A stretch of DNA of 64,000 bases. Origin: Zarea fungicola. Taxonomy: Eukaryota; Ascomycota; Sordariomycetes; Hypocreales; Cordycipitaceae. Every line of letters starts with the position of its first letter. The stretch's first letter is position 1. The position numbers and the translations under genes were made by a program. Of the stretch, positions 11,526 through 22,859 are shown piece by piece. The notes beneath the pieces were generated by a model, which was not told the DNA's origin, did not search any database, and was given only the letters and a program-made list of their open reading frames with translations. The stretch spans positions 23,174 through 87,173 of the forward strand of contig FWCC01000180.1 of assembly GCA_900169235.1 (NCBI GenBank), given 5' to 3'.

Positions 11526-14500
11526 GAGAGGGAATCAGCCATGAACAAGAGAACAAAACAAGCAAGGGACACGATGATGAAAGTGCCGAGTCTGGTTCCC
11601 AGGACAGAAATTGCATTGTTTAGCTTTCTTTTCTCTGGCAGAATCAACTAAGAGATGCTGGTTTATTATTCGATGACACTGGGAATAAGTGGTGATTGCT
11701 CATCTCGTCCGGGTCCAGCTGGCCAAGTAGTTTAGTTTAGACTAGGCTTCAAAGCAAGAGAATAATTCATTCAAAAATTACATGGCCGATTGTACACGTC
11801 TACTTGAGCAACGAGAAAAGGGATGGCTCAGTTTCCAGTGCTACAATGCGCTGTATCGCGTTGGTTTCTGTGAGACTCTGACATGGATCAGGGCGCTGGT
11901 GCCCTGTCGCACAATGGAGCGCCACCGCTTCAGCTGAGAGATGGACGGCTGCCATTGAGGCTGGAAGAGCCTTGTAGTTTCTGAGTTGTGATTTGTGCTC
12001 AGCCCAGTCCAAGAGCTGTTCCTTTCAATTGCTTTCGTTGCTTCGTTGCTTCGTTGCTTCGTAGAGTAGAATAGGTCAATCGTCGACAGCGACGACATTG
12101 AACAAACAATTCGTTACTAGGCATGTTATCGATATGCCCCTCCTTCAAACTGGCAGAAAATCCCCCGCGGCGCAAATTCCAATTTTTTACCCCTCTATTG
12201 ATGTTGATATTTCCCTCGGTCGACCGCCCAACATAATCCCTGCTGCAGGGTGATAAGGATTAACGCCGACACTATCAGGGAGCTTGCATTAGCACTGGAC
12301 ATGGGTTTGGATGCCAGCCACGCCTCGCCTGCATACCAAGATATCCCCGACCGTGATGGAAGCCAAGGGTTTGGAGGCAAACCCCTCTTTCGGGTCGCAG
12401 CAAGTCAAGCCCGCTCTCCTACCGGCGGCTAGGCTTGAAAGGGGACTGGCGCAGACAAGGCCACACCTCTATTCCTTAGCTTCCGCTCCCTGTACTGTGC
12501 GAATTACTTGGCACTTGCTATTCCTTCCTAGTCGGGCCCATCAAACGGCTGCTGGTTTAAGTCGGGCAGTCAATTAACTTGCTTGCCAACTAGTGGTCAA
12601 CTACGGAGTACTAGTAACAAGTTGGTATGTTCCTTGTGACTCACCCTCAGTCCATTGTCATTTCACTTGTAGAAAAATCGGCCGCTTGGACGGGAAAAGT
12701 CACCGCCTAGTGTAAATACAGTTTTTATTCTCAATAAAGCGTGTGATGCGAGCCAAAAACAACTAGCCCTTGAAACTAGTCCATTTCTCACAAGCCAGCG
12801 GTGACGAGCGAGCCATAGGAGATGACGCAGTCACGCGGACGCCTGGACAGCCCTAACAAGAGGTAGCCGGCGTGGCGGCGTAGCGGCGTAGGCAGAGTGG
12901 GAACGGGGGCCAGAGACGCAGGATGCATGGAATGCTGGAATGAGCAGTCGTCATTGACCAATCATTGGGGCGCAGTGATGCACTGTCTGTGGCGATTTCT
13001 GGCATGTTATCTGGGGTGATCCTGTTTACCTTGCCCAGGAAGTAGATCCAGGCAGATGTCGCGACTTTACACGAGGCGTGCGCGATGCTATGTATTTGCG
13101 CGTGTTGGCGTCGCTGAGATTGGCCATCTGCAGCCGAGATACGCCTCGCGGATAGAGTAGTACAAGGAAATGGAAAAAAATGTCCATCGAGCCAACGAAA
13201 AAGTGAGGCGAACCGGTGAGTGAAGCCGGCCACCCGTAGGCAGGAAGGCTAGCAGCCTGGCAGGTAGGCACCCGCGTCCATCTGGTTAATCATCTGCACT
13301 GTGCGAACTGGTCTGATTTTTAAAGTGCGCGTTTCAACTGTTTGATAGCAGCAAGTGGACTTTGTTTGGGGGCGCATGGGCTAACTGTGAGAGTCGGGTA
13401 GTTGTAGGTCGAGAGGTGTTCCGGTGGGCGCGTCATGCCGACTCGTGAGTGGCTGTCTTTTGTCTGCTTCGAAGAGGGGGGTGTGCGATTTGGAATGAAA
13501 CGGCTACGGCAAAGGGCATGTTCATGTCGACCCAGTTGGCTTTGCTTTTTGAGTGTCAACTGTTCTTTGTAGAATGGTGCAACTGTGCAAGTGTGCCAGT
13601 GATTGGGCCCTAATATGGAGCTCATCTAGGGCCGGTTGGGCAGCGACGTTAATAGGTGGGTGAGGCTCAAGAGGTCATTGGGATGAGATGAGTGGCTGGC
13701 TTGAGTGCCGTGGAGATGAAATTTTGGAAACAAGATGGAAAATGGAACAGTGGTCTGGCCGCTGTCCGGAGTCGCTTGTTATTCCAATTGGTAGGGTCTG
13801 TTGAAATCCCTGAAAGCAATCTGCCGAGATTGATTGAGCAAGGCAGCAGGGCATAAGATTGACCATGTCCTGAAATGCAGTCGACAATGGCAATTGGTCA
13901 TTTCATGGACTGTTGCCATCCATTGTGTATGCCAATTCGAATCCGTACTGGAGACGCTTTGTCGCCATTCCCCGCCCTTGGGACGTTAGCGCAGGATCCA
14001 TGGTTGGGCGGTCTGGGATTTTGCTGCGACACAGTGTCGGTTCTCCGTACAGTACGGGAACCGGTTCAATTGATGGATACAGAGAGACTGGGGCCTGGTG
14101 AATCCAACGGGATATGGGTACGGTTAACGATGGGGTGTTTGCTTGATAGCACTCGAACTAGGAGACGGGTGGATATTGGCAGATTCTGGCGTTTTGTGTC
14201 TTGCGTTTTGCCAATTGTACGAGACGGAAAATGTGTCTGAAAAGGGTAACCCAGAAGAATAGGTCGGAGGAGGACGTGACTGGTGCGATTGGTGTGCTTT
14301 GCTTTTGGTGTTGCTAATGAAGATGTTGATGATGGGCTGGCTGGCTGGCTGTGGGAGGCTGCAGATGCAGGCTCAGCTGTACGGCGTGGCTGCAGCTGTA
14401 GGCAAGGAATGTTGGGGCTGACCAGAGCTGGTAGAGGGGATTTACAGGGCCCTGTCCGCTAAAACATGACAATTGCTATAACCACTGTCATTCTGCTACG

Positions 14501-17293
14501 CACACTGTAGGTACAGTGGAAACGCCCCGAAGAAAGGAACTCCGGATTACCAATCTCGGTATTAATGTACTACTAGCCTACGCCGACCTACCTGTAGTTA
14601 ACATGTGTACTGAACAAAGAACAAGTATGACAGAACGCCAAGAATCAAAAATAGACACAATCTGACATGCTAAATTTACGTCGTCTTTACCCATCAATGT
14701 AACTTCCATGAAAAATAGCATACAAATAATGAAGCAATTCATGGCATAGGTAGCATCTCTGTGGTGTTGCAGCCCAGCGTCGCCTGCACGTCCCATCAAT
14801 CTGATACAACAATTCGCACCTCCTACCCCGTACAGTGCCTGCAGCAGCATCCCCCGCACTCCCCCAGCCCTCTATTGGTATACAGGCATGCCACTGTTGT
14901 CCTGCTGCACAGTACTCCGTCTACTGTACACCAGCAAAATGCAGAGTTACAGTGACGAGATAGTGATACCGAGCCCTGATGCAGCGAATCAGGCTGATCC
15001 GGCCGCAGAGGGTGCCTGATGACCTCTGCAAAGGCGGCACCTGACTGGCCTATTGGAGGGGAGCCTAGAGACAAGCATGCAGCAGCAGGGGGTGTGCGTA
15101 GTAAAAGAGAGATAAAGCCAATCGAAGGCAAAAGGCACATGCATATTTGTTGGTGACTGACGTATGTATGTACCCATGTACCTTTTGTACTGGTAGAGGC
15201 AAATGGGCTGACAGCTGCTGCCAGCTGCTGCCAGTTGCGGCCAGCTGCCAAACAATGCGACTGACGATTGGGTTGGGCACACGTGGCGAATTTGTCCATT
15301 TTGTTGGGGATCATGTAGAGGACAGCATTGTCCATCATTTGTGACCCTTTTTCGACTTTCTAACCCTTGAACGCGCATGCAATCGCCGTCTATGCAGCGT
15401 GTCGCCCATGGATTGAATTGCCAAATGGTCGCAATTTCAGGCCCATGCTTTCTCGGCTGGGCTGGCTTCGCAACGCAAGCACACACTTCCACCACTTCCA
15501 CCACTTTCATCTGGACCCCCACTTTTATCGATTGAGTCATCGGCTCCCACACCCCCCTCTCACCCCCTCCCACCCCATATCTTTGCCCCACACTCCCAAA
15601 AAAAGTAACTGGTACGTACCCAATCCCCCTCCCGCCGCCCTCCTCTTTGTGCCTCTGGCCTCTGGCCTCTAGCCTCTAGGCTCTGTCTCTGGCCGCCGTG
15701 CACTGCCGCCCACCCTCCTTTGGTTTACAGGCGTCTCGCTCGCTGGTCCTCTTTGTATTCCCCCAAAGAGTCCGCCCGGCCAGCCCTTTGACAAACAACA
15801 TATCCCATTTATCCAGCGACGTCGGCGCCTCTCGCAACTTGCTCTTTTCCCTTTTACAAACTCGGACGAATTTCCTCGTCGCTCTGCTTCATTCAAGAGA
15901 CATCTGCCCGACAAACACTGCTGCAAGCCAGCCGCATCGATCCACACGCACTACCACTACTACGTACAAGCTGCGCACCATCCCAGCAGCAATCACGGCC
16001 AACAGCGAATAACTTATATCCTCAGGTATCATTTCTGGCCTGGGCCCATCTTGCTGCCTGCTGTGCTGCCAGCTACTGCGCGTTACGTGGCCGCCTTGCG
16101 CATCGATCGCATTCGACAGGAACCCAATTACGTTGCTCAATTGGAATCGATTCCAATTAGGTTTCAACAGCTGCCTAGCAGGGAAGAAAAGAGTCATTCG
16201 CAACAGTCATTGTCCATTCAGCAACTCCGCCACCGCGGCCGCCTTTCTGGAAGACAAGGGCCGACTTATACTGTACGCCACCGACAGCAGTCCGCACTGT
16301 CCGCCACTGTCCACTAACACCACAGTGCTCACAGTGCATCTCAGTGCCTCAGTGCAGCCTCCCTCAGCCCACAGTGCAACCCCCGCTGCAATTTTCATAA
16401 TTTAGGCCGCAGTCGCCTGAACCTACCAAAGCCCGCCGCCTGGCCCGCTGGGTCATACCCCCCCTTCAAAGCACGACACCCCTATAGCCACCGCCTATAG
16501 GTATCAGCCTGCGCCCGCTCATCCTCCTGTCCTGCATCACTGTCGCCCGCCATCTCGAACAAATATCAGCCCAACACCCGCTTGCTCTTCACTAAAACCA
16601 CCCGACCTGCTGCCATTGTCGCCCTCGCCACGTTACTTTTAACTCTGAATTACCAAATGCTCGACTTTCCGTCGCTCTCACTATCCGCATTCACATTTTA
16701 CGACACAGCTCCAGTCTAATCGACTGAACCAAATCCCTTTTTTTCCTATTCAAGCCTCATAACAATAGGCAACTTTACTGCACAGCTACACGCTCTACGC
16801 CCCGCCCGCAAGCGCCACTCGAGCGCAGGGCTTTGAATTCTCTTACCACTTATTACAAACACACGGCTTGAATTAAACTGATTTCTTTGTTTTGGTCAAA
16901 ATTCTTTTTGGTCCGCACCCGCCACTTCCGAAGCTTATTCCTGGCAGCAAACTCTCGGCTTTTATACAGCCACATCTCCGAACGCATCCGTGGCCAGGCT
17001 GCACTACATAACACTTTGCCACCCATCCACGTCAGACACTGCCATTCACTATACTTGGTACTAAACGACACTCACCCGCTCATCACTGTTGGCTGGCTGA
17101 CAAACCAGAACAACTTGCCATCCGCCTTCCACCTCTTTCGACAAGACTCATCACAGCACTTGCCTGCACAGTCAATTGCCAATTCCCAGTCTTTGAATAG
17201 CGAGACCAATTCTTCTTTGTCGTCTACTTCAACCCATCTATTCAATACTCAATCTTACAACACACCATTCTCTTGGTTGGATATCCCATCCTC
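11526..17293. other. Long non-coding region, probably including the Fun19-like leader
   Basis: About 5.8 kb without a convincing gene. Features seen: an 8-nt tandem (GTTGCTTC) at about 12035-12061; a palindromic TACGGAGTAC at 12602-12611; GGCTGGCTGGCTG near 14338; CTGCCAGCTGCTGCCAGTTG repeats near 15216-15249; CCACTTCCA repeats near 15485; CCTCTGGCCTCTAG repeats near 15652-15690; and a cluster of CAGTG/CACTG pentamers at 16290-16380. From about 15.4 kb on, the sequence becomes C/T-rich, as expected for a long transcribed leader. Upstream frames such as 16887-17360 overlap the main start and have no domain. Confidence 0.5.
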
Positions 17294-18451
17294 ATGTCTG
17301 CATCAATGGAACGTGAGCGTCCCATCGCTCCAATGGCTCCGCCGCCACGAAAGGAAATGAACAAGGTCAACATTGCGAGCCTCATGTCCCCCCCAGAGCC
17401 AATTCTGGACAGCTTCAATCAAGGCTCCAATGCCGTCAATGGCTCCAATGTCAATGGCAAGGGGCTGGCTGCCTCTGCACACAACCCGCTGCCAATGTCT
17501 CCTCCCGTCTCACCATACAGCAAGCCAATTCAGCCTGCCTCGACCACGGCACCCATTACACCGCCCAACCACATGGTCAAGGACCCTGTGCTCTATCCCG
17601 CCGACGAGCCATCGCCCAGCAGTCCACCGCAGCCTCCGCTGTTTGCACGAGCCGAAATCGAACAGCACCAACGCATTGTCGATAACCACGTCCGTGCCCG
17701 GTCTGCTAGCATTTTTGGCCAAGTCAATCCTCCCCAACGCGAAGACTACGAGCTTGCCCTCACATTCAAGTCACAAGTCATGAAGCACTTTACAAGCAAC
17801 CCCAAGAAATGGCTACGCAAGGAGCGTGCCTTTCTCGAGGCCGACCGTAAAGCAGGCTCTCAGCGATACCACTCCATCCTGCCCGCCAAGCCGATTTCTG
17901 CACCCAAGCCCGCGAGAATGCGGACGGATCGTGTGTCTAAGCCGCATCCCCCACCCCGTGCTCCTCGCAATAGTGTCAGTGCTGGGTCTGGGTCACCCCC
18001 GGGTGGCGCCGTTGTCAGGCCCGCCAAGCACCGCACTAGTGCCACCCCGGAGCCCTCGCGTCGCATTGTTGCCCCCAATCGTGAGGACAAGGACTTTGAC
18101 TCGCTTCCCGACTTTTGCCCTCCGCTCAATTCTCTGCCCAGCCGTGCCAACAGCCTCAAGGTGGACTGGAAGGGCCAGCCGATTGACCTGAGCGGAGATC
18201 CCAATGCCGGCCTGCTGCACCCCGACGAGGTGCTCCTGGCTGGCAACCTTCGACTCGACTGCGCCACCTATCTGACGAGCAAGCGTCGCATCTTTGACCG
18301 TCGTCTGCAGTGTCTCCGTACTGGCAAGGAATTCCGCAAGACGGATGCCCAGCAAGCCTGCAAGATTGACGTGAACAAGGCATCCAAGCTCTGGACTGCC
18401 TTTGACAAGGTTGGCTGGCTCGATGCCCACTGGGTCCGCCGTTTCCTGTAA
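17294..18451 (+). CDS. SWIRM-domain protein, Fun19-like
   Basis: Intronless protein of 385 aa. The first two thirds are Pro/Ser-rich and disordered (for example PLPMSPPVSPYSKP). A conserved middle helix region carries DYELALTFKSQVMKHF. The C-terminal ~90 residues form a SWIRM-type helical domain: DLSGDPNAGLLHPDEVLLA, then LRLDCATYLTSKRRIF, CLRTGKEFRKTDAQQACKID, and KLWTAFDKVGWL at the end. SWIRM domains occur in chromatin proteins and mediate DNA or protein contacts. Fun19 and its relatives are small SWIRM proteins of uncertain nuclear function. I start at MSASMERERP because the seven residues before it (MVGYPIL) begin at a non-ATG codon. The leader is probably very long. Confidence 0.85.
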   Translation: MSASMERERPIAPMAPPPRKEMNKVNIASLMSPPEPILDSFNQGSNAVNGSNVNGKGLAASAHNPLPMSPPVSPYSKPIQPASTTAPITPPNHMVKDPVLYPADEPSPSSPPQPPLFARAEIEQHQRIVDNHVRARSASIFGQVNPPQREDYELALTFKSQVMKHFTSNPKKWLRKERAFLEADRKAGSQRYHSILPAKPISAPKPARMRTDRVSKPHPPPRAPRNSVSAGSGSPPGGAVVRPAKHRTSATPEPSRRIVAPNREDKDFDSLPDFCPPLNSLPSRANSLKVDWKGQPIDLSGDPNAGLLHPDEVLLAGNLRLDCATYLTSKRRIFDRRLQCLRTGKEFRKTDAQQACKIDVNKASKLWTAFDKVGWLDAHWVRRFL

Positions 18452-19708
18452 ACGGACGACGACGCATGTACCCACGCCCAAAGAATCCGGTATTCCAGGG
18501 TCTCTTTCTCTTTTTTATACACGACTTTTTGCTTCTCATTGCGATGATGATTACCATGCTTACGAACCAACCTGGGCGGAATCGCAATCCCCCTCCTATA
18601 CACTTGACGAATACACTTTTTTATTACTCGGCACATACACGGATCAGACGGACGGCATTTTAGGGATACACATGATACCCGGAGGACGCCTGCCAAACCT
18701 CGTCACTCCACTCTATATTTTTTTTATCTTGTTTTTACGTTGACTACCCCGCTCTCTTTTGTTTTAGTTGGTTTTCTTTTTATTTTATTTTGCTTCTTGC
18801 TCTTTTACTCTGGCTGGCATAAGCAGGGCTTTACTTGGTTTACACTTATTGGATTTCTGTCTCGACATTGGTCTTTTTGTCTTCTTGGTAGGGTGCATGT
18901 AAGGCGTTTTGCTCTCCTGTCGCTTGATTTGGTTTGGCAGATTGAGTTTTGGACGGAGGCTAAGACTGTGGCACAAGGTTGCCGTCTATTGTTAGTGTTT
19001 TTTTCATCTTCATTGCTGCATTGGATGAGGTATTTGCAAGCTTTTGGCGCAACATGGTCGCATCTCCCTTTTGGAGTCCGCACTTTGCCAGGGGCACAAC
19101 CCACCTGGCTTGCATTCAATTATATTTTGATTTCATTTTACAGCATTGTGATTAGTGTGATTGCATCTGACTGTATGTGACGTGTCTCAATCCGCGTAGA
19201 CAATTGATTGACAAGTAGAATGAGCGACAACTCATCAGCCCTACAGCAGGGGATGAATGCGCATCAGTCGATCCATCCAAACTATTAGTTGCCTCTTTTA
19301 AATGGAAAGGGTCTTGTACCTGGGGCCATTCCAGAATAAGGTTTTTAAATTTACAAGGGTGTGCTGGCCAGTGTGGAGGGGGGGTGTGCAGCTTGGATCG
19401 AGTTTTTTCTGCCTTGGTTCGATGGCCCAGGACGCCCGATATCGATATCGATATCGATAAGCTGGGATGTCAACGATTTTTTCTCTTTTGGGCAGGCCAA
19501 GACAAGGATGTATGTTAGCTTCAACAGGATGAATGAGACGTCATTTATTTTAATGCAGCCGCTGTCTGGCGTCATGATTTGATGAATTGAGGATGACGCC
19601 AATGATCCGTGTCGTTGCGACTTCTCCGGCTCTCAGCCTAATCATGGAAAGACCAGCTCCCATCATTCCCTGTTCCTCCTTGGCATTCATTAAAGTATAA
19701 GCACATTC
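18452..19708. other. Spacer containing the 3' region of the Fun19-like gene
   Basis: T-rich sequence follows the stop codon and is probably 3' UTR. A 146-codon frame at 18740-19180 encodes only hydrophobic, Phe-rich residues, as expected of T-rich DNA, and is not called. A (CGATAT) microsatellite lies at 19437-19458. Confidence 0.5.
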
Positions 19709-20728
19709 TCATTGACCGCTATACACTACGCCCTTGACAACGACGCTCCGGCCCGGCGGCACCCACACCATCTCCGCCGCCTCCAGTCCCTCCTCGCCCA
19801 CGTCCGCTGGCGTACGCACCTCCTCCCCGTCCTTGTCGAATCCAGCCCACGTTCCCTCGAGGATATGGAATCCGAGTTTTTGATACACGCGCATCCCACG
19901 CCCTTCGCCCGTCACGAAAATGGGGCAGACGTCGCTCCCCTCATTGTTGCTGTCGACGTTGTCGCTGTTGCGCCGCTGTGATTCGTCATCTGGCACGGCG
20001 GCAGACGCAATGGCCGTGCCCTCGCGGATGAGAGCGCCGCCAATGCCTTGGCCTTGGTGCGATTCAGATACGCCAATGACGAGGAGCTGGTAGCTGGGCA
20101 GACACAGGCATAAGTTCGCGTCTTGGCGCCGGCGAAGAGCGGCTATGGCGGCGGCCCGAGAGAGGATAATGGTGGTTGCAAAGAGTTGGTCCAACGTTGC
20201 GGAAGGGTATGAAGCGGTTAGGGAAGCTACTTTTTTCTCGAGAGCTGTGGCATTGGTTCCTTTTAGCATTCTTCAATTCTTGTTTGCTAACAATCGTACA
20301 AGGTAGGTGAAGCAGTCTCCGAAGATGACAGGCCTAAAGTTACGGACAGAAGCCAAAGGCCAAAAATAAAATGCAGAAGAGATATACAATTGAAACAAAA
20401 ACTTACCGTCTTGATCATACTCTTTCGTGCTAGACACTCGCTCAACCTGTCCTTCACTCGTCCTCTCTGTCCGCACCCATACCGCGTAGCCCACTACAGC
20501 GCCGTCTTGCTGCGCAACGCGAATCTTGAATTGGGGATTTTTAAAAAGATTGGAAAACTTTTTGATATAGATTGGCGTGGATTCGGTGGCTTTGTCGCGC
20601 CATGTCGGGTATGTCCATGAGGCGGCGTCGTCGGGCGAATGGGCAATGATGGACGCTATCGTGGCCAAGTCGGCAATTTCGGCGCGACGCAGGATGACAT
20701 TTGACGAAGAGGGCGGCATAGTGTTCAA
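19709..20728 (-). CDS. GNAT-family acetyltransferase
   Basis: Two exons, 20728-20407 and 20259-19709, give 290 aa. The 147-nt intron has a perfect GTAAGT donor. The acceptor ends CTAAAAG at 20260 and restores the frame through a shared Gly codon. The N-terminal part (NVILRRAEIADLATIASIIA) is the first strand and helix of a GNAT fold, and AVVGYAVWVRTERT is the central strand. After a helical insertion come LLVIGVSESHQGQGIGGALI, which carries the acetyl-CoA pyrophosphate loop QGQGIGG, and a motif-B segment GMRVYQKLGFHI. A low-complexity Asp/Ser/Asn stretch separates these two. The likely role is N-acetylation of a small molecule, with unknown substrate. It is not closely similar to the acetyltransferase at 4.5-5.1 kb. 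Confidence 0.8.
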
Positions 20729-21371
20729 TTGGCCTGGATTTTATACAAAAACGGATAAAGTTGTTTTCTTTTCTGTATGAGCGGAAAGCCTACAAGTTTT
20801 ATTGTTTTCGTCAAGTATGGTTTGGTTTGCCATCCGGCGACGGGTACAGTAGCGCGACGGAATCAGGCAACCACTTTGTTCTGCAGCGGACAGCAAGGCT
20901 GCCACTAAAAATAAGTGAGAGAACGGCACTAAAAGAAGGTCAAAAATAGGTAGTTGCTCAATATTTTCGGAGAGTTTCTGAATTAAACAACGCGCCCCAA
21001 ACCAAGGATCTCGCGGGGTAATGTAGGTGCCTGGTGCGGTCCATGTTGACGAACAGTAGAATCATATAGCATAGATGGGATAAATAAATCAAAACAAGGC
21101 AAAAAGGCCAAAAAGCATTCAGAATAAATTACAAAGATTATAATATAGCTGCCTGTATTCTCCAGTCGTTCCCGCCCAAGTCCCAATCAAAAGCCTGAGA
21201 CGACGCCACCCTGCTGCCGCTTAAATTGGTTGGCTGAGATTGCTCGACTCCGCGACCAGCCACGCCTTGCGATGCGCCTTGCAGTCGTGGAAAATTCTGA
21301 ATTGGCTTTTCGAGGGCATATGTTCACGCTGCCAGTTGCCACAGTTCATCGTTTGAATACCCTTGGTCAAC
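20729..21371. other. Divergent promoter region
   Basis: About 640 nt separate the minus-strand acetyltransferase start from the plus-strand HeLo-domain gene. I see no gene or notable repeat in it. Confidence 0.5.
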
Positions 21372-22859
21372 ATGGCGGCCAGTAGTATTGCTCTATTCAA
21401 GAATGCGCTCGAGCTCTGGGACCTCATCCAGCTCTATCAATCGCACGACAGCGACTTTGAGACGCTTCAGCTCCAGTTTGAGCTAGAGAAATGCCGGTTA
21501 TTCAATTGGGGCTCCGAAATGGGACTGTGCGACGACGAGCGGCAGAATCTCCTGGAGGGGTGCCAGTTCCACCTGCTTGTGACCAAGTGCCTGCGGCAGA
21601 TAATCCATCTGCTCTCTGATGCCCAGAGCGTCAGAGACAAGTACGGCGGCGTTGCGTCAAATCCCGACAAACTCCCACTGCTCGAGGAGAAGCCTCACGG
21701 ATATACGACTGGTGTGGCTTTGGCTTTTGGCAATTTTAAAACTCGGCAGCCGTCGAAAGAGAGCAGGCTGCGGACGGGCATGCTTTGCAAGACCAAATGG
21801 ATCATTCGCGACCGGAAAAAATTTGCCGTTTTGATCGCCGACGTTCGAAATCTTGTCAATGGTCTACAAGATATCACGAAAGATCTCCAGGGCACGATAA
21901 AGCTGGAAGACGCGCTTCGGAAGAGGGTAGAGTCTATTATCGATGCCTCCACACTGATGAATATTGCATCCGCTTGGAAGGATTCCCACCCTCACATAGC
22001 CTCTGCGGCTTCAACAAGAGCAGAGTCCTTGTCATGTACCTCTGAAAATGCGTCAAGAGTCAATGAATGGCGAGCCCATGTGTATCCTGACACGAACTAT
22101 TCAACCCAAGCAATAGACCTCGAGGGCCAGGTCATAAAGGTAAGGCGCACCGAGATTCACACTATGGACAACAAGGTATATTTTACGATTTTGGTCTTGG
22201 GCGCAATTTTTCTTTTTTCGGTCCAGGAACTATTTTCTCGCTATGTGGTATGGCATCATCCCCCCCCAAAAAAAACCCTTCACTCTAAGCGACGAGTTTC
22301 CGAAATTAACCAACTGTTGGCTCTCCAATCATCAGCTCGTGAGACTCCCTGAACTGATATATACACAACCCATGTTCAACACCATAAGCATTGGGCTTGT
22401 CGCAGTCGCCTTTGTGGTAATACGGCGCTGGAAAGTCGAAAAAGAGTTTACATTATGGGAAGATGCGCATGCTATCTACATTATAGTCCTCTCCGGGCTG
22501 ATGCTTCTTGCCATGGGCACCGTGATGATGAAATTCAATGCGATTCTAACAAGTGTGAGTCCTTCGCCGCATCCCGAAGAGAACCAGGCTCACCAACCCG
22601 CTCCCAATTGAAATAGATTGAGAACTTTATTGTTGAAGAATTTGTCAAGGCTTGGCTGTCTCTTTTCTTTTCTCCCTCGGTTGTCGTTTTCGTCTCCTCT
22701 TCTACAACGTTCGCACTTTGGATGTATCAAACGTGGAAGGAAGGGGCGCCTCCAATTGAGGTGGATTATTATGACAGCGATGGCAGTGATTCTTCCAGTG
22801 ACTCTGGTCATACCATTTGGCAGTGGTGGATGTTTGAAGCAAAAACAACACCGGAGTAG
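21372..22859 (+). CDS. HeLo-domain protein with a C-terminal multi-pass membrane region
   Basis: My model has three exons, 21372-22247, 22297-22554 and 22617-22859 (458 aa). Residues ~1-210 match the HeLo (prion-inhibition and propagation) N-domain, as in ALFKNALELWDLIQLY, then ELEKCRLFNWGSEMGL and ADVRNLVNGLQDITKDLQ. HeLo domains in HET-S-type proteins insert into membranes and kill incompatible cells. Here the C-terminal part holds four hydrophobic segments: VYFTILVLGAIFLFSVQEL (~269-287), FNTISIGLVAVAFVVIRRW, AIYIIVLSGLMLLAMGTVMM and WLSLFFSPSVVVFVSSS. An acidic Asp/Ser tail follows. The first intron spans a C8A8 homopolymer, so a sequencing indel is an alternative explanation for the frame change. 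An alternative intron 22176-22226 would delete the first membrane segment. The in-frame codons before the ATG are not needed. HeLo call firm, tail structure less so. Confidence 0.66.

Noticed and set aside
16887..17360. A 157-codon frame overlapping the start of the Fun19-like gene
   Set aside because: No domain. It lies in probable leader sequence and overlaps the real start in another frame. At most it is an upstream frame.
18740..19180. A 146-codon hydrophobic frame after the Fun19-like gene
   Set aside because: Phe/Leu/Ser-rich composition follows from T-rich DNA. Not a believable membrane protein.
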